The notes: generated by a model not told the origin, from the sequence alone. Shown: positions 36,428 to 46,199, counted from the stretch's first letter. The stretch is DNA of 64,000 bases from Phycisphaerales bacterium (GCA_022446905.1 JAKVBT010000001.1:1-64000), one strand, 5' to 3'. A program made the numbers and translations.

Positions 36428-37171
36428 ATGGGCTCCATGGCACTGCTGACCGCCGAGGGACTAATCAAGGCCTATAACGGTCGACGCGTCGTAGACGGCG
36501 TGTCCTTTCACGTCGATGCAGGTGAGATTGTCGGGCTGCTCGGGCGAAATGGCGCTGGAAAGACAACCTCATTCCGTATGGTCATCGGCATGATTGCGCC
36601 AGAAGGCGGCAGTGTGCACTTCGATGGTCGAGACGTAACCGGCGAACCCATGTTTCGACATGCCCGTTTAGGTATGGGGTACCTCAGCCAAGAGCCAAGT
36701 GTGTTCCAGCGGATGACTGTTCGAGACAACCTCATGGCCATTCTTGAGACTCGACCGATGGACACATCGCAACAGGCGGAGCGATGCGCAGAGTTATTGG
36801 CTCAGTTTGGTTTGGAGCATAAAGCCGAGGAGACCGCGCGAACCTGCTCAGGAGGTGAGCGGCGACGCCTAGAGATCGCGCGGGCCATGATCACAGAACC
36901 AACCATGCTGTTACTTGATGAACCCTTCGCGGCAGTAGATCCCCATACAGTCGAAGAGCTTCAGGGCGAGGTGGCAAGATTGCGTGATCGAGGCATTTCA
37001 ATCCTTGTCACGGATCACAACGTGCAACAGACACTACGCATCTGCGATCGGGCCTACATCATTCATCACGGCAAGAATCTGAGAGATGGCGATCCAAAAT
37101 CCATCATTAATGATGAAAGAGTGCGAGAGGCTTATCTCGCCTCCACTTTCCGTGGTGACGAGTTTGATTGA
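36428..37171 (+). CDS. lptB: ABC transporter ATP-binding protein, LptB-like
   Basis: A 247-residue ATPase. It has Walker A GRNGAGKTT, the LptB-style Q-loop region MGYLSQEPSVFQRMTVRDNL, signature CSGGERRRLEIARA, Walker B MLLLDEPFAAVDP and the switch region VTDHNVQQTLRICDRAYI. These blocks match LptB, which powers the LptBFG extraction of lipopolysaccharide from the inner membrane. LptF/G, LptA and LptC are not adjacent, though the two downstream exported proteins might be envelope partners. The start may be the second ATG at 36437. Confidence 0.9.
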   Translation: MGSMALLTAEGLIKAYNGRRVVDGVSFHVDAGEIVGLLGRNGAGKTTSFRMVIGMIAPEGGSVHFDGRDVTGEPMFRHARLGMGYLSQEPSVFQRMTVRDNLMAILETRPMDTSQQAERCAELLAQFGLEHKAEETARTCSGGERRRLEIARAMITEPTMLLLDEPFAAVDPHTVEELQGEVARLRDRGISILVTDHNVQQTLRICDRAYIIHHGKNLRDGDPKSIINDERVREAYLASTFRGDEFD

Positions 37172-37193
37172 GCGGAGGTATTCTCAAATTACC

Positions 37194-37643
37194 ATGTGGC
37201 GATATTCGACCATCCTGTGCCTGACAGTTGTTTTGCTTAGCAGTGGCTGTGTTCGACGGACTATTCGCATTACGACTGAGCCACCAGGCGCGCTGGTGTG
37301 GCTGAATCATCACGAGATTGGCCGAACGCCAGTCGAGGCCGAATTTACCCACTATGGGACTTATGACTTGATGATCAAGAAGGATGGCTATGAGCCTTTG
37401 ATTGGCGCCATGCCAACCGGATTTAGACTTCGTGGCACGCCCGGTGTTGACCTCGCATTGGAAGTGCTGCCAATCAAAACGCACGATCTCGTGGAGTGGC
37501 ACCTCGACTTAGTCCCCCGAGACAATGATCATGCCGCCCTGTTGGAGCGGGCGGCAGCACTGCGGGCCGAAGTCGAGGGTGTCGGCCCCCTCAAAACCGA
37601 CACTCAAGAGCAGCCTGACGGCTCCTCATCGACAAACGATTGA
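37194..37643 (+). CDS. PEGA-domain lipoprotein
   Basis: A 149-residue product with a lipoprotein signal (TVVLLSSGC, Cys at about residue 18). A PEGA-type beta domain follows: TTEPPGALVWLNHHEIGRTPVE is its diagnostic first half, and YDLMIKKDGYEPL the second. PEGA domains are small beta modules of bacterial surface proteins. The C-terminus is acidic and disordered. I chose 37194 since GGAGG lies upstream and the longer frame overlaps lptB. Confidence 0.8.
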   Translation: MWRYSTILCLTVVLLSSGCVRRTIRITTEPPGALVWLNHHEIGRTPVEAEFTHYGTYDLMIKKDGYEPLIGAMPTGFRLRGTPGVDLALEVLPIKTHDLVEWHLDLVPRDNDHAALLERAAALRAEVEGVGPLKTDTQEQPDGSSSTND

Positions 37644-37709
37644 TCGAACCGGCCTGAGGCGCTACGGTGTGAGTTGGTGGGCCGGCACATCTTCAGGAGG
37701 AGTGGACGC

Positions 37710-38645
37710 ATGGGTTGCACAATTACAACTTGGTTGACTTTATGTCTAATCAATTCAGCGGTCATCGCTCAGACGCAAGAGGACCCAGCCCCAACCACGG
37801 AAGCGGATACAGAGATCCAACTTCACTACACCGCCGATCAACTGCGTGACATGGCCATCGGAAGACTCAATGCTCAGGGCATGCTGGAGTCAGACCCGCC
37901 CACCACCATGTGGTCATCGCTTGTTCAGCAGACAGCAGCATTAATCGAAGCCAACATCCAACGCAAGACCCTGCAGTCGGAGCTTCGCGCGTTGACAGCT
38001 GAAGTGGAAGAACTACGGGCGTTCATCATTGATCATGAGCGGCTCGGCGATGACTTCCAGTCCTATCAGAACGTACTCAAGGAGACTCGGCGACTTGTTG
38101 ATCATCAAATGAAGATGGACAATGCCCGTCGGGCTGATGCGATGCGTGACGCTCGGCGAGCCAAGGTCGCCTCTCAACAAGCGAAGGTAAAAGCGGCACA
38201 AGACCCGCTTGCTAACTTAAAATCATTAGGTTTTAAGGACCTTGGCAGCGGCATCATGCTTGGGAAGTCGAGTTACCAATACGCCAAACGTGACGTAACT
38301 TCCGAAAAGATCTCCTACGTGCCCACCCCAGGTGGAGGCGTTCGGCGGGTGGTTAAAACCGAGACGCAACAACAGAATGACTACGGCACCATGACCATTT
38401 CCGGAACCTTGCTCAATGGCACAACAGAGGTGCTCCATGTCGGCATTGCAATTGCCTTTCAGGATGCGCATGGAAACCAGATTGGACAGGAGACCATTCA
38501 GGTAAAGAACATGCGACCCAATGTGCCATACCCATTCACTGGAGAACTGACGATGGCTTCTGACCGTCCATTTGCCACAGAGTCGCAATGGACCCTGTAT
38601 GCCGATCCGGCTGAGCCGTCTTCGCCGCCAATGCCGACTCCATGA
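37710..38645 (+). CDS. Secreted coiled-coil protein with FxLYD-like C-terminal domain
   Basis: A 311-residue protein with signal MGCTITTWLTLCLINSAVIAQ. A helical, heptad-rich region (about residues 45-150, with SELRALTAEVEELRAF and KETRRLVDHQMKM) suggests a coiled coil. The C-terminal part (about 200-295), with MTISGTLLNGTTEVLHVGIA, looks like the FxLYD beta sandwich found in envelope proteins. AGGAGGAG upstream decides for 37710. The function is unknown; its place after lptB and a PEGA lipoprotein suggests a periplasmic structural role. Confidence 0.75.
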   Translation: MGCTITTWLTLCLINSAVIAQTQEDPAPTTEADTEIQLHYTADQLRDMAIGRLNAQGMLESDPPTTMWSSLVQQTAALIEANIQRKTLQSELRALTAEVEELRAFIIDHERLGDDFQSYQNVLKETRRLVDHQMKMDNARRADAMRDARRAKVASQQAKVKAAQDPLANLKSLGFKDLGSGIMLGKSSYQYAKRDVTSEKISYVPTPGGGVRRVVKTETQQQNDYGTMTISGTLLNGTTEVLHVGIAIAFQDAHGNQIGQETIQVKNMRPNVPYPFTGELTMASDRPFATESQWTLYADPAEPSSPPMPTP

Positions 38646-39049
38646 CTGAGAAACTGTGGAACCGATCAAGGAAAGTACTGCTTCGCCCGCTCATAGTGGT
38701 CGTGGTCGCCGGTGCCGTGTTGTGGTGGAGCCAATGGGATCAGCAGCACACCGTGGATGCAGTTCAAGACCAAATCGACACATCGCTGATGAAGTCAGCG
38801 GATGCCCTGCTGTTTACAGATGAACTGGTGCAAACAGCATTTCGTCAGGGTGTACAGCAACTCCGTGGTCACGATGTCATGGCCCCACTTCGCCTGGTGG
38901 ATGTCCATCGTGAAGAATCCGGTGAAGACGTGTATACCGCCAGATTGTTGGCTGGAGATGGAGACTTTATTGGCCTGATCATTCAATACACCGGGGATGG
39001 CAAGGCCATCATCGCTGGGGTCGACCTACAGCCGCAGGAGAGCCCCTGA
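38642..39049 (+). CDS. Small single-pass membrane protein
   Basis: A 135-residue protein with one N-terminal membrane segment (PLIVVVVAGAVLWWSQW, residues 16-31) and a periplasmic remainder of mixed alpha/beta type. The ATG overlaps the previous stop (ATGA), so it should be made together with the coiled-coil protein. No domain is recognised. It ends the unrecognised part of this run. Confidence 0.7.
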   Translation: MTEKLWNRSRKVLLRPLIVVVVAGAVLWWSQWDQQHTVDAVQDQIDTSLMKSADALLFTDELVQTAFRQGVQQLRGHDVMAPLRLVDVHREESGEDVYTARLLAGDGDFIGLIIQYTGDGKAIIAGVDLQPQESP

Positions 39050-39073
39050 CGGGGGTGGTACCCTGCGTATCCA

Positions 39074-40018
39074 ATGGATGTGTGGATCAACGGTGAGTTT
39101 GTCGATGATGCCAAGGCCGCTGTGTCTGTGTTCGATGCTGGATTACAGCACGGCGTAGGCTTGTTTGAAACCATGGCAGCGCGGAATGGTGCGGTGTTTC
39201 GGCTTGATGCCCACATGGATCGACTGGCGCACTCTGCTGAGGCGTTGAGACTCTCGGATCGACTTGAAACCGAACCGCTCGCTGAAGCTGTTCGGCAAGC
39301 GTTGATGCACAGTGAGCGTAAGGATGCACGAATTCGACTGACGCTGACTGGTGGAGACCTCAACGCCATGCGACAGACCGGGCAGGGGCCGAGCGATCCG
39401 ACGATCTTCATCGTCGTTCAACCGCGTACCGAATATCCGGACAGTTTTTTTGCGCAAGGCATCACTGCCGTTCTCGCGCCTGGACGTGTTAATCCTTGGG
39501 ACTGGACCAGCGGACACAAGACGTTGAATTACTGGTCACGCATTGCGGCACTGCAAATGGCAGCCAGCATGGGGGCTGGTGAAGCACTATGGCTCACGCC
39601 GGATGCCCGCGTAGCGTGTGGTTCTGTAAGCAACATCTTCTTGGTCAAAGGAAGTCAGTTGATCACCCCCCCAGCCCAAGGCTCACAGTCAGCCAATGCA
39701 CCGCCGCCGCCTGTATTGCCAGGAATTACACGTCAGGCTGTACTGTCCATGGCTAAAGCCTCTGGTATGACCATTGTCTATGAGATGCCCACGATCGATG
39801 ACATCGCGGCAGCCGATGAGTGCTTCTTGACCAATTCGAGTTGGCACATCCTGCCAGTCACGTCCTTGGCAATCGCGGTCAGGTCGGATTCAGAACACGA
39901 ACCACATATGGAACAACGCCCCATCGGTCAGGGTGGGGTCGGCACCGCAACAGCGGATCTTCGAGCCGCCCTACTGGAACTCATTGAACGTGAGACCTCT
40001 GGGGCCAGCTGTTCATGA
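39074..40018 (+). CDS. Class IV aminotransferase (branched-chain aminotransferase / aminodeoxychorismate lyase family)
   Basis: A 314-residue fold-type IV PLP enzyme. The opening WINGEFVDDAKAAVSVFDAGLQHG is typical. The Schiff-base Lys149 lies in GHKTLNYW, and the cofactor-holding Glu in DECFLTNSSWHILPV. The family includes IlvE, PabC and D-alanine transaminase, and sequence alone does not settle which. A Pro/Ala-rich insertion at about residues 195-215 is unusual. It overlaps the next small gene by ATGA. Confidence 0.9.
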   Translation: MDVWINGEFVDDAKAAVSVFDAGLQHGVGLFETMAARNGAVFRLDAHMDRLAHSAEALRLSDRLETEPLAEAVRQALMHSERKDARIRLTLTGGDLNAMRQTGQGPSDPTIFIVVQPRTEYPDSFFAQGITAVLAPGRVNPWDWTSGHKTLNYWSRIAALQMAASMGAGEALWLTPDARVACGSVSNIFLVKGSQLITPPAQGSQSANAPPPPVLPGITRQAVLSMAKASGMTIVYEMPTIDDIAAADECFLTNSSWHILPVTSLAIAVRSDSEHEPHMEQRPIGQGGVGTATADLRAALLELIERETSGASCS

Positions 40019-40293
40019 TCGATCCAAATGGATCTCGCAAGGGCGGCTTTGGACCGAGGATCGTGTTTCCGCAGACATTCACCAAGCAGCCACGCACCCC
40101 CGGACGGATCGCCATGATGGTCTTTGCGGCCGTATTGGCCATTCCCATCCTTTTGTTCGTTCTGGTTGCTGCCACCATCTCCCTGATCGTCTTTCTCATA
40201 CTGGCTGGCTGGAACCGACTCATCGGTCGGCACGGCCCCGATTGGCCTAGGCATGATGAGGAAGGCCGAAAGGGCGTGCGAGTCCGTCGCTGA
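40015..40293 (+). CDS. Small membrane protein
   Basis: A 92-residue, strongly basic protein with one long hydrophobic stretch (about residues 33-66, MMVFAAVLAIPILLFVLVA and on), perhaps a helical hairpin. It is not recognised. The ATG overlaps the aminotransferase stop, and dnaE starts 17 bases after it, so it may be translated as part of a dnaE operon. Confidence 0.65.
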   Translation: MIDPNGSRKGGFGPRIVFPQTFTKQPRTPGRIAMMVFAAVLAIPILLFVLVAATISLIVFLILAGWNRLIGRHGPDWPRHDEEGRKGVRVRR

Positions 40294-40310
40294 CAACACG
40301 TCTGGATCGT

Positions 40311-43300
40311 ATGATCCCTGTTGTCCAAATGACCGCCAATCAGACCAGTCCAGACGACGCTACCACGTCAGCACCCCCATTCGTTCACTTGCATCTGCAC
40401 AGTGAGTATTCACTGCTTGATGGGGCCAATCGAATCCAACCACTGGTGCAGCGTGTCGCAGATCTTGGAATGACTGCTGTCGCCCTGACAGATCATGGCA
40501 ACCTCCATGGAGCTGTGGAGTTCTATACCGCTGCCAAGGAGGCAGGTGTTAAGCCTATCTTGGGCATCGAAGCCTACGTCGCGCCTGAACAACGCACATT
40601 GCGTGCCAAATCTCAAGAGGGTCCTGATGGGGGATTTCATCTGGTGCTCTTGGCACGGAATAATGAAGGTTGGGCCAATCTCTCTCGGCTCAGCAGCGAT
40701 GCCTATCTCAACGGCTTTTATCACAAGCCACGTATGGACCGTGAGACACTCGATAGATGGAGCAGCGGCCTCATTGCGATCAACGGCCACTTAGGCTCAT
40801 CATTGGCCTACCACCTACTGGCATTTGAACGCACTGGACAGCAGCGGCATTGGGATCAGGCTATTGAGGAAGCAACTTGGCATCGCAACACCTTTGGCAC
40901 CGATGAACACGGCGAGCCATCTTTCTATGTCGAGTTGCAACGCGCCGGTGTCGCCGATCAAACTGCCATCAATCCGCATCTCATTGCATTGGCTAAAGAA
41001 CTCGATTTACCTTTGGTTTGCGATAATGATGCGCACTTTCTACGCAGCGAAGACCATGAGTCGCACGACACATTGTGCTGTATTTCCATGGGCAAGACCA
41101 AGGACGACCCCAATCGTCTGAAGTACCCAACTGACCTGTATGTGAAATCCCCAGAGGAAATGCGTTCAATCTTCGAGGACCTCCCCGAAGCCATCGAGCA
41201 CTCCAGTCAGATCGCACATCGGTGTGATGTTGACATCGATTTTGACGCCAATCATGCGCCCGTGGTACGAGTCACCGCCCCTGACGAAAAGCCCACTTGG
41301 GACGGCAGCACAGATCTCACTGAATGGTTTAAGGACTGGTGCCAGCGGATTGAGCTCCACCCCTTCGATCAAGAGCAGGACGCCAACATCGATCGTGGTG
41401 ATTTGGAAATTGAATGCGATCGAGCGCTTCGAATGCTTTGTGAAGCAGGACTGATCTGGCGTTATGGAGCTGAGGGCATAACGGATGAAATCCGCAGCCG
41501 CTGTGATCGTGAACTCAAGACCCTTTCAGACAAACGCATCAGTGCATACTTCCTCATCGTCTGGGACTTTGTGAACTGGGCCAGACAACGCGCTATCCCA
41601 GCGAGCGCGCGTGGCAGCGGTGTTGGCACGATGGTTGGATATGTGCTTGGGCTTTCAAATGCCTGCCCAGTGAAATATGGATTGCTTTTTGAACGCTTCA
41701 CAGATCCAGATCGTTCTGAGTATCCCGATATTGATATCGACATCTGTCAGAACGGGCGTGGCCGCGTCATTTCGTACGTGCGCGAGAAGTATGGACATGT
41801 TGCCCAGATCATTACCTTCGGTCGACTGAAGGCGCGTGCTGCTATCAAAGACGTCGCGCGAGTCATGGGGCTCGAGGCCACAGAGGGTCAGCGGCTATCG
41901 AATCTGATCCCAGATGAGCTCAATATCACCATTAGCGAATCACTGGCATCTTCTTCGGACTTCAAAGGCGAGTACGCCTCCAACCCGATCGCAAAACGAG
42001 TCATCGACGCAGCTCAACAACTTGAGGGACATGCTCGCCATGCTGGCGTTCATGCGGCAGGTGTCGTCGTTGCCACGCAGCCGCTGGACTCCATTGTGCC
42101 GCTGTGCCGAGTCAGTGGCAATGAAGAGGCCGTAACACAATGGGACGGGCCTACATGCGAACGCGTTGGTCTGTTGAAGATGGATTTTCTTGGCCTCCGA
42201 ACGCTCTCCACGCTTGATCTCGCAGTCAAGCTCATTCGAGAATCGCTCGACGAAGCTGCGATTTGGGCTGCTGTTGGGCGTGCAGTTGGAGATGGTCCGC
42301 ACCCACTCGATCTGGATCGCATTCCCTGGGACAATCAGCAAGTACTGGATCTCTTCCGCCGCGGCGATACCTCTGGTGTATTCCAGTTTGAATCCACTGG
42401 AATGCGGCAACTGCTCTGCGAGATGCAACCGGACCGATTAGAAGATCTCATTGCAGCCAATGCCTTGTATCGACCTGGTCCAATGGAATTGATCCCCGAG
42501 TACAACGCACGCAAACATGGCCGGGCGGTCGTGCCCAAAGTCCATCCCATCGTCGACCAGTTCACAGATGAGACCTATGGCATCATGGTTTATCAGGAAC
42601 AGGTGATGCAGATTGTCCATGGATTGGGCGATGTCCCACTTCGACAGGCCTACACCCTGATTAAGGCCATTAGTAAGAAGAAGGTCAAACTGATCAACTC
42701 GGTCCGCGGATCCTTCGTTGAAGGCGCTGCTGCCAAGGGTATGGACAAGTCAGAGGCAGATAACCTCTTTGAGCTCATTCTCAAGTTTGCTGGCTATGGA
42801 TTTAACAAATCGCACTCGACCGGATACGCGATCATTGCTTACCAGACTGCGTGGCTGAAGACATGGTTCCCGGTGCAGTACATGGCCTCAGTACTGACAT
42901 TTGAAAGTGGTGCGAAGAAGACCGAAGACTGGGCCCCATATCTCGAAGACTGTCGGCACGTTCGATTTCCTGATCACACAGATAAGATCCCACACGAAGG
43001 CATCGAAGTGCGGCCCCCTGACGTCAATGAAAGCGGCACCGCATTTACAGTGGTCCGTGAACAAAGCGTCACGTCATCAAACTTGTCTGGCAGTATTCGG
43101 TTTGGCCTTGGTGGCATCAAAGGTGTCGGACAAGCTGCGGTCGAAGCCCTTATTGCGCAGCGGCACAAAGATGGGGCCTACACATCCCTCTGGAATCTAT
43201 GTGAGCGTGTACCGAAGGGCGCTGTCAATCGTGCCACGCTTGAAGCACTGATCCGCGCTGGCGCACTTGACCAACTTCACGGCGCTGAAAGCCGAGCTGC

Positions 43301-44201
43301 CATGTGCGCTGCCATTGAACCTGCGCTTCGGGCAGGAGAAGTTGCGGCGCGTGATGCTGCGGCAGGGCAAGGCAACTTGTTTGGTGGCGGAGATGAGCCA
43401 AAGGACGATGCTGAAGAGACCGCATCACTGAGACTTCCTGAAGTGCCCAATTGGACATCTCGTGAAATGCTTTCCCATGAACGGGAATTGCTTGGATTCC
43501 ACATTTCAGGCCATCCGCTCGATGAGTTTGATCAAGCCACTCGGTCCTATTGCACCCACACCATCCCTCGCTTGTCTGATGTACCACTGAAGCAACCAGT
43601 ACGCCTCGCAGCGATGATCGCCAATGCACGGATAGTCATGATTCAGCGCGGCCGCAATGCTGGACAGCGCATGGCCATGGTGCGACTACAGGACCGCGCA
43701 GGCTCCATTGATGCCGTGATGTTCTCTGACCACTTTGCACGCGACGGCGGCGCCGTTGTCACAGACGAAGTCGTCATCGTTGAAGGCCATCTCGACATCA
43801 ACACCCGCAGTGGAGGCCGACAACTCGTTATTGAACGACTTGTGAGGCCAGATGAGGCGGCGCGCTGTTTGACCGAGCGAATTGAGTTGTCTGTTCAGGT
43901 TGATCCCGAAGAGGGCAGTAGGGCGGTGGGGGAACGCTTACGCATGGCTGCTGGCATCATCAAGCAAGCCGGCGGTGCTCGGATCAGTCAGGGTGGTCAG
44001 GCTGCCGATGTCTATGTCCGGCTCGATCTTCCTGATCGAACGGTGATGTTTAAGAGTGGGTTCCGAGTCGTTCCACATGAGGAACTCGTTACTCAACTCA
44101 CTGACATGCTTGGTGGACAGCAGCGAGTCAACCTCGTGGGCACTGTACCCAAGGCCTCGCCTCAGAAATCGCGAGGACGTCGGCCTGTTCACAGCCAGTA
44201 G
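40311..44201 (+). CDS. dnaE: DNA polymerase III alpha subunit
   Basis: The replicative polymerase, 1296 residues, close to the usual size. The N-terminal PHP domain starts HLHLHSEYSLLDGANRI and ALTDHGNLHGAVEFY. The palm catalytic Asp pair is in YPDIDIDICQNGR (about residue 470), and ARGSGVGTMVGYVLGLSN precedes it. The thumb and finger blocks, including FNKSHSTGYAIIAYQTAW, are intact. A helix-hairpin-helix (FGLGGIKGVGQAAVEALI) and a C-terminal OB domain (about residues 1090-1180) follow. A later start at Met7 is possible. Confidence 0.97.
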   Translation: MIPVVQMTANQTSPDDATTSAPPFVHLHLHSEYSLLDGANRIQPLVQRVADLGMTAVALTDHGNLHGAVEFYTAAKEAGVKPILGIEAYVAPEQRTLRAKSQEGPDGGFHLVLLARNNEGWANLSRLSSDAYLNGFYHKPRMDRETLDRWSSGLIAINGHLGSSLAYHLLAFERTGQQRHWDQAIEEATWHRNTFGTDEHGEPSFYVELQRAGVADQTAINPHLIALAKELDLPLVCDNDAHFLRSEDHESHDTLCCISMGKTKDDPNRLKYPTDLYVKSPEEMRSIFEDLPEAIEHSSQIAHRCDVDIDFDANHAPVVRVTAPDEKPTWDGSTDLTEWFKDWCQRIELHPFDQEQDANIDRGDLEIECDRALRMLCEAGLIWRYGAEGITDEIRSRCDRELKTLSDKRISAYFLIVWDFVNWARQRAIPASARGSGVGTMVGYVLGLSNACPVKYGLLFERFTDPDRSEYPDIDIDICQNGRGRVISYVREKYGHVAQIITFGRLKARAAIKDVARVMGLEATEGQRLSNLIPDELNITISESLASSSDFKGEYASNPIAKRVIDAAQQLEGHARHAGVHAAGVVVATQPLDSIVPLCRVSGNEEAVTQWDGPTCERVGLLKMDFLGLRTLSTLDLAVKLIRESLDEAAIWAAVGRAVGDGPHPLDLDRIPWDNQQVLDLFRRGDTSGVFQFESTGMRQLLCEMQPDRLEDLIAANALYRPGPMELIPEYNARKHGRAVVPKVHPIVDQFTDETYGIMVYQEQVMQIVHGLGDVPLRQAYTLIKAISKKKVKLINSVRGSFVEGAAAKGMDKSEADNLFELILKFAGYGFNKSHSTGYAIIAYQTAWLKTWFPVQYMASVLTFESGAKKTEDWAPYLEDCRHVRFPDHTDKIPHEGIEVRPPDVNESGTAFTVVREQSVTSSNLSGSIRFGLGGIKGVGQAAVEALIAQRHKDGAYTSLWNLCERVPKGAVNRATLEALIRAGALDQLHGAESRAAMCAAIEPALRAGEVAARDAAAGQGNLFGGGDEPKDDAEETASLRLPEVPNWTSREMLSHERELLGFHISGHPLDEFDQATRSYCTHTIPRLSDVPLKQPVRLAAMIANARIVMIQRGRNAGQRMAMVRLQDRAGSIDAVMFSDHFARDGGAVVTDEVVIVEGHLDINTRSGGRQLVIERLVRPDEAARCLTERIELSVQVDPEEGSRAVGERLRMAAGIIKQAGGARISQGGQAADVYVRLDLPDRTVMFKSGFRVVPHEELVTQLTDMLGGQQRVNLVGTVPKASPQKSRGRRPVHSQ

Positions 44202-45323
44202 TCAGGCTGCAATATCCCAGTCACGTTGCGAGGGCTCATCCGGCCACTCAGGTCGCGAACGGTGATGGACGCGAATGATCCGAGCAAGTTGCTCAGATGT
44301 GATCTTGCGCAGCACCTCTAGTGTCTCTGCTTGCTCATCAGCGAATCCGGGGTCTGCATCCCGAAACAGTGCAAAGATCGCCAGACAGTCTTCCTGGCCA
44401 TCTCCGCGATGGCAAGAGAAAGCGACGACCTGACTGCCTTCAAGCATCGCTGCATCATCACCTTTGGAAGCTGCGAAGGCTGCAGAATCATCGAAGCGAA
44501 CCAAAGATCGTTCAGTAGCCATCGATGCGCAAAGTGTGTCCCCTAAGACATGAAGCGTCGGCATCAGATCTCGATCAGGCCATTGGTAGTTCACATAGGC
44601 CCCGACACCATATTGGCCGGGCGCTTCCTGTAGATACACCACGGCATTGGTTGGGCCGATCTTCTTCAGAATGTATTCCAACGAGGTGCGGAGCATGTCT
44701 TCCACATCAAGTTCTTGTGCGAGCAGTGTTCGGAATTCAGCACTCATAGCGACTTCAGACATCTGCGTGTGCATCGATTTATAGGCGGAAGCAAGATCTC
44801 CGCAAAGTACGTCGACCTGATCAGACATTTCGCTCTTAGCCTCAGTCAACTCGCGGCAGGTACCCTCGAGTGATTCAAGTTGCGCTTCACGCTGACGGTG
44901 CGCTCGCACGCGATCCATGATTTGCTCCATGCGCTCGGGAAGACGTAAGCGATCAACAGGGAGGTTGATCCAATCTGAAACCCCTTGACGAATGGCTTCG
45001 ACGACCGTCTCGGGGTCGGGAGCGCCGCCAAAGACAACGGCTCGAATCCAGGGACGCTGCTGCTGGGCTTCGCGTACCACGCGCAATGAGACGGGGGCAA
45101 CCAAAGTCGATGCAATCGCAATGATGTCGATACTTGATGTCTCAAGCACCTCACGAGCCTCTTCAATCGTCGCTGCAGTGTTGCAGTGATATCCGAGCGT
45201 ATCCAGTTGACGCCACATCCCATCCAAGTCCTTACTGTCTGGACTAATCAGCAGCAGGGATCCTGTGGACTGGGCCGTTGGCTCAATCTTGGGGTTGGTG
45301 AGATTCTGGTCTACTTGATCCAT
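44202..45323 (-). CDS. Pseudo-receiver and GAF-domain signalling protein
   Basis: A 373-residue cytoplasmic protein. Residues 20-140 resemble a response-regulator receiver (LLLISPDSKDLDGMWRQL, then VVFGGAPDPETVVEAIRQG). The phosphoacceptor position reads IIAIAS, without Asp, and the usual Lys-Pro is NLP, so it is probably not phosphorylated. A coiled coil (about 140-185) leads into a GAF-like domain (190-355, DVEDMLRTSLEYILKKIGPT). No output domain follows. It converges on dnaE with no gap between the two stops. It could be an adaptor that binds a small ligand. Confidence 0.8.
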   Translation of the reverse strand: MDQVDQNLTNPKIEPTAQSTGSLLLISPDSKDLDGMWRQLDTLGYHCNTAATIEEAREVLETSSIDIIAIASTLVAPVSLRVVREAQQQRPWIRAVVFGGAPDPETVVEAIRQGVSDWINLPVDRLRLPERMEQIMDRVRAHRQREAQLESLEGTCRELTEAKSEMSDQVDVLCGDLASAYKSMHTQMSEVAMSAEFRTLLAQELDVEDMLRTSLEYILKKIGPTNAVVYLQEAPGQYGVGAYVNYQWPDRDLMPTLHVLGDTLCASMATERSLVRFDDSAAFAASKGDDAAMLEGSQVVAFSCHRGDGQEDCLAIFALFRDADPGFADEQAETLEVLRKITSEQLARIIRVHHRSRPEWPDEPSQRDWDIAA

Positions 45324-45506
45324 GAGATGGCTCCAGCGAAAGTAAATGCCACGCGTAATTCCCGCGGCACAACACCATCGACCCGATCGAACCCTCGTTT
45401 CAGTCGGATCTATGCAAGAACCGCTGTTTTTGTGGCTTCTGAGGCAACTGAATACTCGATGCGACCGGAACCCCTTGTGGGCAAAAACCTTGCATCAGGT
45501 GAAAAG

Positions 45507-46199
45507 TCAGCTTTTTGGCCCCTGAAATACTCGCACTGCCTCTGGTTCACGTGGATACAACGGCACAAGAGCCTCTGGGGCGACCGTATGACCATTCCTC
45601 CACTGAGCTTCGGCGAGCTCTAAACAGGCACTACTTGAACACTCCAGAAGTTGGACCGTAGCCCCGGCGCAATGTGCCACCTGTCGCAATGCCTCTGGAA
45701 ATGTGTCGTCTGCAAGCAAAATAGTTGCCTTGGATGCCTGCAAATGATGACCAAGACCATCCTCATCAACCACTTGTCCCTGCTGCACCACATTGCCGCC
45801 GCCAGCTATCGCCAACCAGGTCTCGGATCGCTTGGTTGCAAGTGCCACACCCACTACAACGTCGGCATGCGATTGGGCCTTTGCACGCCACGTGTGCACT
45901 GCGACCGCTGCCGTTGGAACTCCGACCAGATCACACCGGCAAGTCTTGGCCAGCATCTTGGCAGTCGCCAGGCTGATACGCAGGCCAGTAAAGCCCCCTG
46001 GCCCAAGTGAGGCCCCCACCAAAGACAAATCCTGTGGGCCTGCGCCAACAGCCCGAATCAGACTATCAATCTGAATCAAGAGTTGGTCATCAATACCTGA
46101 TGCGGACTCCAGTATTGCTGATCGCACCACACCATCGCTGCCACGGACAGCAACACTACTTTGACGTTGCGAGCACTCGATGCCCAACGTCACGCCCAT
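45507..46199 (-). CDS. tsaB: TsaB, tRNA threonylcarbamoyladenosine biosynthesis
   Basis: A 230-residue ASKHA-fold pseudo-enzyme that scaffolds TsaD and TsaE in making the universal t6A modification at tRNA position 37. The N-terminus TLGIECSQRQSSVAV and the block LVGASLGPGGFTGLRISLATAKML are diagnostic. The C-terminal half is divergent, as usual. The 5' end overlaps the phosphoesterase gene by 10 bases. The remaining 183 bases up to the next gene hold nothing I can call. Confidence 0.92.
   Translation of the reverse strand: MGVTLGIECSQRQSSVAVRGSDGVVRSAILESASGIDDQLLIQIDSLIRAVGAGPQDLSLVGASLGPGGFTGLRISLATAKMLAKTCRCDLVGVPTAAVAVHTWRAKAQSHADVVVGVALATKRSETWLAIAGGGNVVQQGQVVDEDGLGHHLQASKATILLADDTFPEALRQVAHCAGATVQLLECSSSACLELAEAQWRNGHTVAPEALVPLYPREPEAVRVFQGPKS

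Noticed and set aside
45324-45506. Possible small gene between the GAF protein and tsaB
   Set aside because: Only short frames without a ribosome-binding site or recognisable sequence.
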